From the NCBI GenBank assembly GCA_052389895.1, contig JBQTHM010000056.1, forward strand, positions 1 through 15,278: a stretch of DNA of 15,278 bases, written 5' to 3'. Origin of the DNA: CAVVXX01 sp052389895. Its GTDB lineage: Bacteria; Pseudomonadota; Alphaproteobacteria; Micropepsales; Micropepsaceae. Under the pieces are notes generated by a model. It saw nothing but the letters and a program-made list of their open reading frames with translations, did no database searches and was not told the origin of the DNA. The translations under genes were made by a program, and so were the position numbers. Shown here piece after piece: positions 9,591 to 15,278 of the stretch; positions within the stretch are counted from its first letter, which is position 1; the number at the start of each line of letters is the position of its first letter.

Positions 9591-11194
9591 CCGTCCTCAC
9601 CACCGGCATCGAGGCCAAGGAGAAGCGCTTCCGCGAGAATGCGGCGGCGATGGGAAAGCTCGTGGCCGAGCTGAAATCGCGCATGGCGATAGCCGCGCAG
9701 GGGGGCGACGAACGCAGCCGCAAGCGCCACACGGGCCGCGGCAAGCTGCTGCCGCGCGAGCGCGTCGAGCGCCTGCTCGATCCCGGCACGCCGTTCCTTG
9801 AACTTTCGCCGCTCGCCGCCTTCGGCATGTACGAGGACGACATCCACGCCGCGGGCATCATTACCGGAATTGGCCGCGTGTCGGGGCGCGAATGCGCCAT
9901 CGTCTGCAACGACGCCACCATCAAGGGCGGCACCTATTATCCGATCACGGTGAAGAAGCATCTGCGCGCGCAGGAGATCGCGCGCGAAAACCGGCTGCCC
10001 TGCATCTATCTGGTGGACTCGGGCGGAGCCAATCTACCCAACCAGGCCGACATCTTTCCCGACCGCGAACATTTTGGCCGCATTTTCTACAACCAGGCTA
10101 CGATGTCGGCGGCGGGAATTCCGCAGATCGCAGTGGTCATGGGCTCGTGCACCGCGGGCGGGGCCTATGTGCCCGCGATGTCCGACGAGACCATCATCGT
10201 CAAAGCGCAGGGCACGATCTTTTTGGGCGGCCCGCCGCTGGTGAAGGCGGCAACGGGCGAAGTGGTGAGCGCGGAAGAGCTTGGCGGCGCCGACGTGCAC
10301 TCCAAGCAATCCGGCGTCACCGATCATTACGCCATGGACGATGCGCATGCGCTGGAACTCGCGCGCCGCATCGTCGCCAACCTGAACTGGCAGAAGAAGC
10401 CGGACATCCCCATCGCGCCCCCGCGCCCGCCCAAATACGACATCGCCGAACTCGACGGCATCGTGCCGCAATCGCTGTCCGTGCAATACGAGGTGCGCGA
10501 AGTGATCGCCCGCCTTGTCGACGCCTCCGAATTCGACGAATTCAAGAAGCTCTACGGCACGACGCTGGTCACCGGCTTCGCGCGCATCGAAGGAATCCCC
10601 GTCGGCATCGTCGCCAACAATGGAATCCTTTTCTCGGAATCCGCGCTCAAGGCCACGCATTTCATTGAGCTGTGCTGCCAGCGGCGCGTGCCGCTGCTGT
10701 TCTTGCAGAACATCTCGGGCTTCATGGTGGGTCAGAAATACGAAGCGGGCGGCATCGCCAAGGATGGCGCCAAGATGGTGACCGCGGTGGCGTGCGCACA
10801 GGTGCCGAAAATCACCGTCATCATCGGCGGCTCGTTCGGCGCCGGCAATTACGGCATGTGCGGCCGTGGCTTTAGCCCGCGCTTCCTTTTCACCTGGCCC
10901 AACAGCCGCATCTCGGTGATGGGCGGCGAGCAGGCGGCCTCGGTGCTGGCTACGGTTAAGAGGGAGGGCCTCGAGGCCAAGGGCGAGAAATGGTCCAAGG
11001 CCCAGGAAGAAGAATTCAAGAACCCCATCCGCGCCCGCTACGAGGAGGAGGGAAACCCTTATTTCGCCACGGCCCGGCTGTGGGATGACGGCATCATCGC
11101 GCCTTCCAACACCCGCCGGGTGCTGGCGCTAACCCTTTCGGTTTGTTTGAATGCCCCCGTACCGGAGACCCGGTTCGGGGTCTTCCGGATGTAG
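9587..11194 (+). CDS. mccB: Methylcrotonyl-CoA carboxylase, carboxyltransferase (beta) subunit
   Basis: Transfers CO2 from carboxybiotin on MccA to 3-methylcrotonyl-CoA, giving 3-methylglutaconyl-CoA in leucine degradation (also called liuB). From TTG at 9587 the protein has 535 aa, the standard length, and opens TVLTTGIEAKEKRFRENAAA like known MccB proteins. Longer in-frame starts reach back into repeat copy B (GTG 9485) and are rejected. Two crotonase-like carboxyltransferase halves are visible: YLVDSGGANLPNQADIFPDR with MGSCTAGGAYVPAMSDE in the first, and FLQNISGFMVGQKYEAGG with GGSFGAGNYGMCGRGFSPRF in the second. The ending RFGVFRM is typical of MccB. The partner mccA lies 1.6 kb downstream, separated by three genes. 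An alternative as acyl-CoA or geranyl-CoA carboxylase is less likely given ivd and the liuC-type hydratase nearby. Confidence 0.95.
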   Translation: MTVLTTGIEAKEKRFRENAAAMGKLVAELKSRMAIAAQGGDERSRKRHTGRGKLLPRERVERLLDPGTPFLELSPLAAFGMYEDDIHAAGIITGIGRVSGRECAIVCNDATIKGGTYYPITVKKHLRAQEIARENRLPCIYLVDSGGANLPNQADIFPDREHFGRIFYNQATMSAAGIPQIAVVMGSCTAGGAYVPAMSDETIIVKAQGTIFLGGPPLVKAATGEVVSAEELGGADVHSKQSGVTDHYAMDDAHALELARRIVANLNWQKKPDIPIAPPRPPKYDIAELDGIVPQSLSVQYEVREVIARLVDASEFDEFKKLYGTTLVTGFARIEGIPVGIVANNGILFSESALKATHFIELCCQRRVPLLFLQNISGFMVGQKYEAGGIAKDGAKMVTAVACAQVPKITVIIGGSFGAGNYGMCGRGFSPRFLFTWPNSRISVMGGEQAASVLATVKREGLEAKGEKWSKAQEEEFKNPIRARYEEEGNPYFATARLWDDGIIAPSNTRRVLALTLSVCLNAPVPETRFGVFRM

Positions 11195-11270
11195 GGTGGG
11201 GGTGTGCCGGGAAACACGCGGCCGAAGTGTGCGTTGTTAACCGAACGTCCCCAAGTGGGAGGGGTACCCA

Positions 11271-11633
11271 ATGGAAAGTTTCGACTATTACTTCAACGAG
11301 GTAGTGGATTTTGTTGACCAAGGCCTTCAGCAGGGCTTTTCCGATGTGAACGCCGTTCTCGGACTCATCATCGCGTTCGTGGCCGTCATCGGCATGTCAC
11401 AATGGAGAAACCTTTGGATGATCTCGCTATTCGCCACGCTGGTGCATCTGGTGGCGAAGGTGATGATTCCGGTTCTCGCCAACCAGGCGCCGTTCCAACT
11501 GCCGCCCGATCTGCTGCAGTGGTCGTATTGGCGCATGGCGGCCGCGCTTTACTTCGGCTACCTCGTGGTCATCGCCGTCTTCTTCCTGATCAAGAAGACG
11601 ATGCTGAAAGGCGGGCTGAGACACGCCCATTAG
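11271..11633 (+). CDS. Unrecognised three-helix membrane protein, 120 aa
   Basis: Hydrophobic protein with an acidic, aromatic N-terminus (MESFDYYFNEVVDFVDQ) and three likely membrane segments: about residues 28-44 (LGLIIAFVAVIG), 49-70 (WMISLFATLVHLVAKVMIPVL) and 90-107 (ALYFGYLVVIAVFFLI). A proline-rich linker (FQLPPD) separates the second and third. The tail KKTMLKGGLRHAH is basic, so it should face the cytoplasm. A strong ribosome site GGGAGGGG (11257-11264) lies 6 bases before the ATG, better than that of most genes here. It lies 76 bp after mccB and directly abuts the next small gene. No function can be named; its place between two carboxylase subunit genes does not by itself imply a role in leucine metabolism. 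Confidence 0.85.
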   Translation: MESFDYYFNEVVDFVDQGLQQGFSDVNAVLGLIIAFVAVIGMSQWRNLWMISLFATLVHLVAKVMIPVLANQAPFQLPPDLLQWSYWRMAAALYFGYLVVIAVFFLIKKTMLKGGLRHAH

Positions 11634-11783
11634 ATGAACGAGGTCCGCGAGTACCGCGTCATCTTCAACCGCCCGCCGCTCTTCGGCGGGCTGGGCTGCG
11701 TCGGCTGCCTGTTCGTCATCTTCGTGATGGGCGGCATCATCGGCGTTTTGCTGATCGGCTGGCGCGAATTGCTGGGACTATAG
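11634..11783 (+). CDS. Small single-helix membrane protein, 49 aa
   Basis: Starts at the ATG immediately after the TAG of the preceding gene, with no bases between, so translation is probably coupled. The peptide opens MNEVREYRVIFNRPPLFGG and then has one long hydrophobic glycine-rich helix (residues 20-43, CVGCLFVIFVMGGIIGVLLI) ending WRELLGL. A cysteine pair, C22 and C25, lies at the start of the helix. Codon use matches the surrounding genes and there is no competing frame with a better candidate. I do not recognise it. The pair of membrane proteins may act together. No promoter is seen between them, and 73 bp separate this gene from liuC; a small hairpin (GCGGC, GCCGC) near 11790-11805 has no thymine run. 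Confidence 0.65.
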   Translation: MNEVREYRVIFNRPPLFGGLGCVGCLFVIFVMGGIIGVLLIGWRELLGL

Positions 11784-11856
11784 CGGCACGGGCGGCGTTT
11801 TAGCCGCTCGCCTGCTCTTCCCGCGCGAGACGGAGCCGCGTAACTTTGCGTGTCTC

Positions 11857-12663
11857 ATGCCCGTGTCACGGCCCATCGAAGAACAAGTCCAGCTCGACAC
11901 TACGCGCGAAGGCGTAGCGGTCGTGACGCTCAATCGTCCCGAAGTGCACAATGCGATCAACGCGGAAATCATCGACCGGCTGGCCGACATCTTCACCGAT
12001 TTGGCGAAACAGGACGGCGTACGCGTGGTGATCATCGAAGGCGCAGGGAAGTCCTTTTCCGCCGGCGCCGACCTCGAATGGATGAAGGCGGCCGCCGATT
12101 ACACGGAAAAGGAGAACTTCGAAGACGCGTCGGCGGCGGCAGACATGTTCCTGCGGCTGCGTTTGCTGCCCCAGCCTTCGATAGCGCTGGTGCATGGTGC
12201 GGCACTGGGAGGCGGCGTGGGTATGATCGCCGCGGCCGACATCGCTATCGCAACGGCCGATGCGCAGTTCGGGCTCACCGAAGTGCGCCTTGGCCTCGTG
12301 CCAGCGGTGATCTCGCCCTATGTCGTGGAAGCCATCGGCAGCCGCGCCGCGCGGCGATACTTCCTCACTGGCGAAAAGTTTCCCGCAGAGGAGGCGTACC
12401 GCCTCGGTCTTGTTCATGAGGTCGTGCCCGACAAGGGGGCCTTGGCGGCTGCCTCGGAAAAAATCGTGGACTCCATATTGCAGAGCTCGCCCGCGGCGGT
12501 GGCGCGCGCCAAGCGGTTGATTTCCGCCTGCATGAAAGAATTTCCCGATCCCGAGTTGCGCCTGCACACGGCGCGCTTCATCGCCGAGGCGCGCACGAGC
12601 GACGAGGGGCGCGAAGGCATCGCCGCCTTTCTCGCCAAGCGCAAGCCCAAATGGGCGCAGTGA
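11857..12663 (+). CDS. liuC: Methylglutaconyl-CoA hydratase (enoyl-CoA hydratase family)
   Basis: Hydrates 3-methylglutaconyl-CoA to 3-hydroxy-3-methylglutaryl-CoA, the step after the carboxylase. Length 268 aa, crotonase fold. The oxyanion-hole segments are KSFSAGADLEWM (residues 65-76) and HGAALGGGVGMIAAADIAI (113-131). The active-site glutamate is E142 in GLTEVRLGLVPAVISPYVV. The other glutamate found in classic enoyl-CoA hydratases (after the GGG) is replaced by glycine, as I recall also in the Pseudomonas LiuC type; the EVRxGLxPAVISP block and the KRKPKW ending likewise agree with LiuC. The start at 11857 has no good ribosome site. Position between mccB and mccA supports the leucine role. 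A generic enoyl-CoA hydratase is the main alternative. Confidence 0.9.
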   Translation: MPVSRPIEEQVQLDTTREGVAVVTLNRPEVHNAINAEIIDRLADIFTDLAKQDGVRVVIIEGAGKSFSAGADLEWMKAAADYTEKENFEDASAAADMFLRLRLLPQPSIALVHGAALGGGVGMIAAADIAIATADAQFGLTEVRLGLVPAVISPYVVEAIGSRAARRYFLTGEKFPAEEAYRLGLVHEVVPDKGALAAASEKIVDSILQSSPAAVARAKRLISACMKEFPDPELRLHTARFIAEARTSDEGREGIAAFLAKRKPKWAQ

Positions 12664-12681
12664 CTTTGTTCTCCGGTTTTA

Positions 12682-12785
12682 CCCCCCCCCTGTCCTTCGG
12701 ACATCCTCCCCCCCCAGGGGGGAGGAGAAGGAGCTATATTCCCCCTTTGTGGGGGAAGGTGGTCGCGAAGCGACCGGAAGGGGGG
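12682..12785. repeat. Bipartite GC-rich palindromic repeat, copy C
   Basis: Fills almost the whole gap between liuC and mccA. The left half has a stem TGTCC-TTC-GGACA (12691-12703) and a CCTCCCCCCC...GGGGGGAGG hairpin. A 12-base spacer follows (near 12726-12737). The right half is the inverse: TTCCCCC...GGGGGAA, then a perfect stem GGTCGC-GAA-GCGACC (12761-12775). Runs of 9 and 8 cytosines (12682-12690, 12708-12715) may slip during replication or sequencing. The right end forms the guanine-rich ribosome site of mccA. Confidence 0.85.
12778..12785 (+). promoter_or_regulatory. Ribosome binding site of mccA, supplied by repeat copy C
   Basis: AAGGGGGG, the terminal bases of the repeat, is separated by six bases (TAATAG) from the TTG at 12792. 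The last three of those six, TAG (12789-12791), are an in-frame stop, so no longer version of MccA is possible and TTG is the most upstream start available. Starting there restores the FKSLLVANRGEIAVRV N-terminus shared by all biotin carboxylases. Confidence 0.7.
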
Positions 12786-12791
12786 TAATAG

Positions 12792-14774
12792 TTGTTCAAG
12801 TCGCTGCTCGTCGCTAATCGCGGAGAAATCGCCGTGCGCGTCATGCGCACCGCAAAGCGCATGGGCCTCGGCACCATTGCGGTCTATTCCGATGCCGACG
12901 CGGTCGCGATGCATGTGGCGATGGCCGATAGTGCCATCCGCATTGGCCCCGCGCCCGCGGGTGAGTCCTATCTGAACATCGCCGCCATCATCGCCGCCGC
13001 GAAAGAGGCGAAGGCCGGCGCCATCCATCCGGGCTACGGCTTCCTGGCCGAGAACGCCGAATTCGCCGAGGCCTGCGAAAAGGCGAAAATCGTATTCGTG
13101 GGCCCGCCCGCGAACGCCATCCGCACCATGGGGCTCAAGGACCGCGCCAAGGCGCTTCTGGAGAAGGCGGGCGTGCCGGTGGTGCCCGGTTATTACGGCG
13201 CGGATCAATCGGCATCGCGTCTGCAAAAGGAAGCGCAGCGCATCGGCTTTCCCCTGCTGATCAAGGCGGTCGCAGGCGGCGGCGGTAAGGGTATGCGCCG
13301 CGTAGACGGCGCCCACGATTTCGCCGCCGCGCTGGCCGGGGCAAAGCGCGAGGCGAAAGCCGCCTTCGGCAACGCGCATGTGCTGCTCGAAAAATTCGTG
13401 GCCCAGGCGCGCCACATCGAAATCCAGGTGTTCGCCGATGCCCACGGCAACGTGGTGCATCTTTTTGAACGCGACTGTTCGATCCAGCGCCGCCACCAGA
13501 AGGTGATCGAAGAGGCGCCCGCGCCGGGAATGAACGCGGCCATGCGCGAGGCGATGGGAAAGGCCGCCGTCGCGGCCGCTCACGCAGCAGGTTATGTCGG
13601 CGCCGGCACTGTGGAATTTATCGCCGATGCCGGCGAAGGCCTGAAAGCGGATCGCTTCTGGTTCATGGAAATGAACACGCGGCTTCAGGTGGAGCATCCG
13701 GTGACGGAAGCCGTTACTGGCCTCGATCTGGTCGAATGGCAATTGCGAGTGGCGGCCGGCGAGAAACTGCCCAAGGCCCAGAAGGAGATCTCGATGTCGG
13801 GCCACGCGATTGAGGCGCGGCTTTATGCCGAGGACCCGCAGAAGGGCTTCCTGCCCTCGACCGGACGCTTGAAGCGGCTGCGTTTTGCCGCCGGCGACGT
13901 GCGCGTGGACACGGGCGTGCGCGAGGGCGACGAGGTGACGCCGTACTACGACCCCTTGATCGCCAAGGTGATCGCGCACGACACAACGCGCGAAGGCGCC
14001 GCGCGGCGCCTGGCCGATAGTTTGGCCGCAACGCAAATTGCGGGGCCGCGCACGAATGCCGTGTTCCTGATTGAGGCGCTGCGCAATCCCGATTTTCTCG
14101 CGGGCAAGATCGAGACCGGCTTCGTGGAACGCCATCCCGAGCTCGTGCCCGAAGCGGGCCCACCGCCCGCGGACGTGCTGGCCATGGCAGCACTATTCAT
14201 CATCAAGGAGCGCGCCGCTGCGGCGGTGGCCGAATACGATCCGTGGAATGTGCCGGACGCCTTTCGCCTTGCCGGCGAAGCGCGCGAGTTGATCGAATTC
14301 CAGACGCAAGGCGGCATAGCGGCCGTGCGTGTCGCCTATCGCGGCGGCGGCGATTATCTGCTCGACGCAAACGGAACGATCTTTGACGCCAGTGCCGAGC
14401 TGGACCCGGAGGGCACACTGGGCGCCACCCTGAACAGCAAGCCAGTTGCCGCCGCCGTTGTGCGGACGTCGTCCGGCATTGTCGTAATGTTGGGCGGGCA
14501 CAGCCATGTGCTGGCCCCGCGCGACGGCCTCGCCCAGGCCGAAGAACATGTGGGCGAAACGGACGCGATTGTTGCGCCCATGCCGGGCCGTGTGGTGCAG
14601 CTTCTTGTGAAAAAGGGCGAGCGGGTGAAGCGCGGCCATGCCATCGCCGTGCTGGAGGCCATGAAAATGGAGCACACGCTGAGTGCGCCCGCCGATGCGA
14701 CGATCGAATCCCTTGCGGTAGCCCAGGGCGATCAGGTGAAAGAGGGCGCGGTCATAGCCAGGCTCAAGCCATGA
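12792..14774 (+). CDS. mccA: Methylcrotonyl-CoA carboxylase, biotin-containing alpha subunit
   Basis: ATP-dependent biotin carboxylase plus biotin carrier subunit (660 aa, also called liuD), partner of MccB in leucine degradation. Biotin carboxylase domain about residues 1-445, with VANRGEIAVRVMRTAKR, the ATP-grasp loop KAVAGGGGKGMRRV, CSIQRRHQKVIEEAPAPG and MEMNTRLQVEHPVTEAVTG. A transfer region follows, and a C-terminal biotinyl domain with K625 in LEAMKMEHTLSAP. Features such as RTMGLKDRAKALLEKAGVPVVPGY and the ARLKP end are of the MccA type and differ from pccA at 3107. TTG start, directly preceded by an in-frame TAG. The stop overlaps the start of the DUF1489 gene by 4 nt, so the two are probably translated together. 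Confidence 0.94.
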   Translation: MFKSLLVANRGEIAVRVMRTAKRMGLGTIAVYSDADAVAMHVAMADSAIRIGPAPAGESYLNIAAIIAAAKEAKAGAIHPGYGFLAENAEFAEACEKAKIVFVGPPANAIRTMGLKDRAKALLEKAGVPVVPGYYGADQSASRLQKEAQRIGFPLLIKAVAGGGGKGMRRVDGAHDFAAALAGAKREAKAAFGNAHVLLEKFVAQARHIEIQVFADAHGNVVHLFERDCSIQRRHQKVIEEAPAPGMNAAMREAMGKAAVAAAHAAGYVGAGTVEFIADAGEGLKADRFWFMEMNTRLQVEHPVTEAVTGLDLVEWQLRVAAGEKLPKAQKEISMSGHAIEARLYAEDPQKGFLPSTGRLKRLRFAAGDVRVDTGVREGDEVTPYYDPLIAKVIAHDTTREGAARRLADSLAATQIAGPRTNAVFLIEALRNPDFLAGKIETGFVERHPELVPEAGPPPADVLAMAALFIIKERAAAAVAEYDPWNVPDAFRLAGEARELIEFQTQGGIAAVRVAYRGGGDYLLDANGTIFDASAELDPEGTLGATLNSKPVAAAVVRTSSGIVVMLGGHSHVLAPRDGLAQAEEHVGETDAIVAPMPGRVVQLLVKKGERVKRGHAIAVLEAMKMEHTLSAPADATIESLAVAQGDQVKEGAVIARLKP

Positions 14775-15199
14775 CGCTGCATCTGATCAAGCTCTGCGTG
14801 GGCGTGGACAATATCGCCGAGGTGGCCGAGTGGCAGACCAGGCAATTGGCCCGCCTCAAGCGGCGCCGCAAGCCGCCGCAGGTCACCCACGTCACGCGCA
14901 TGCGGCCGCGGCGCGAGGAAGAACTGCTCGACGGCGGCTCGCTTTATTGGGTGATCAAGGGGCAGATCGCCGTGCGCCAGCGCTTTCTGGATTTGCAGGA
15001 AGTGATAAAGAACGGGGCGCCGCACTGCGCGCTGGTGCTTGACCCCACGCTGGTGCCGACCGAGCGGCGCTTCCATCGCCCCTTCCAGGGCTGGCGCTAT
15101 TTCGACCCTAAGGACGCCCCGCGCGACCTCACGCGGGCGCGCGGCGCCGCCATGCCGGAGGAGTTGCAGGCCGAACTTGTGGACCTGGGTCTGCTTTGA
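14771..15199 (+). CDS. DUF1489 family protein
   Basis: 142-aa cytoplasmic protein that I recognise as the DUF1489 type by its opening MTLHLIKLCVGVDNIAEVAEWQ, the basic block RLKRRRKPPQVTHVTRMRPRR, the central LLDGGSLYWVIKGQIAVRQR segment and the C-terminal FHRPFQGWRYFDPKDAPRDL. The family is widespread in alphaproteobacteria and, to my knowledge, has no proven function; the basic region and the YWVIKG...RQRF part would be compatible with nucleic-acid binding, which is a guess. Its ATG overlaps the mccA TGA (ATGA, 14771-14774), indicating translational coupling. It is the last gene before the repeat at the right edge and so may end the operon. Confidence 0.9.
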   Translation: MTLHLIKLCVGVDNIAEVAEWQTRQLARLKRRRKPPQVTHVTRMRPRREEELLDGGSLYWVIKGQIAVRQRFLDLQEVIKNGAPHCALVLDPTLVPTERRFHRPFQGWRYFDPKDAPRDLTRARGAAMPEELQAELVDLGLL

Positions 15200-15205
15200 T
15201 GCATG

Positions 15206-15278
15206 CCCCCTCCGGCGCTTCGCGCCACCTCCCCCAAAGGGGGAGGACGAGGATGAAGTTTATCCTCCCCCTTTGGGG
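15206..15278. repeat. GC-rich palindromic repeat, copy D (cut by window end)
   Basis: Starts 7 bases after the DUF1489 stop with CCCCC, a perfect stem GGCGC-TTC-GCGCC (15214-15226), a CCTCCCCC-AAA-GGGGGAGG hairpin, a spacer of about 15 bases, and the beginning of the inverse half (TCCTCCCCCTTTGGGG) where the window stops. The arrangement is the same as copy C. It may act as the transcription stop of the cluster, though no thymine run follows within view. Confidence 0.8.

Noticed and set aside
11162..11188. Hairpin CCGGAGACCC...GGGGTCTTCCGG at the end of mccB, as a terminator
   Set aside because: It encodes the conserved MccB C-terminus (ETRFGVFRM) and is not followed by a thymine run.
11857..12663. 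Loss of the first catalytic glutamate in the hydratase, suggesting an inactive enzyme
   Set aside because: The LiuC type of methylglutaconyl-CoA hydratase also lacks it, as far as I recall, and the rest of the active site is intact.
12789..12791. In-frame TAG just before mccA, suggesting a frameshift or truncated gene
   Set aside because: The protein starting at the adjacent TTG has the complete family N-terminus, so nothing is missing.
12414..14135. 573-codon minus-strand frame opposite mccA
   Set aside because: Antisense shadow of an unambiguous biotin carboxylase gene; no domain seen.

Overview
This is a G+C-rich chromosomal segment from a Gram-negative bacterium, most likely an alphaproteobacterium. 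The support is the pccA, lipB, methylcrotonyl-CoA carboxylase and DUF1489 sequence types, dense codon packing, and GC-rich palindromic intergenic repeats of a kind common in that class. I cannot name the genus. The main content is branched-chain amino acid (leucine) and propionyl-CoA catabolism. I see no phage, integrase, transposase, CRISPR or defence genes.

Left block (about 150-5575, plus strand): a secreted M28-family zinc peptidase, an MgtC/DUF4010 membrane protein 3 bp downstream, and pccA (biotinylated alpha subunit of propionyl-CoA carboxylase) 10 bp further on. These look like one transcription unit. After 183 bp comes a small acylphosphatase. Its end overlaps by 4 bp the end of lipB, which is on the minus strand. 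A tRNA-Leu(GAG) gene lies 23 nt upstream of lipB on the same strand, and a divergent intergenic region (6342-6451) separates it from the right block.

Right block (6452-15199, plus strand): a leucine-degradation (liu/mcc) cluster. It contains isovaleryl-CoA dehydrogenase, a thiolase, mccB, methylglutaconyl-CoA hydratase (liuC-type) and mccA, ending in a DUF1489 gene that overlaps mccA by 4 nt. Together Ivd, MccA/MccB and LiuC carry isovaleryl-CoA to 3-hydroxy-3-methylglutaryl-CoA. HMG-CoA lyase, a liuR-type regulator and pccB are not in the window.

The less ordinary parts lie between the catabolic genes. The 0.75 kb between the thiolase and mccB holds a 71-aa protein overlapping the thiolase stop, then a lower-G+C gene for a small exported protein bracketed by two inverted copies of a GC-rich repeat. 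Two unrecognised membrane proteins (120 and 49 aa, zero spacing) sit between mccB and liuC. A further bipartite copy of the repeat lies directly in front of mccA and appears to supply its ribosome binding site; another begins at the right edge. Both carboxylase subunits of the leucine pathway appear to start at TTG. No stretch longer than 300 bases lacks a gene.
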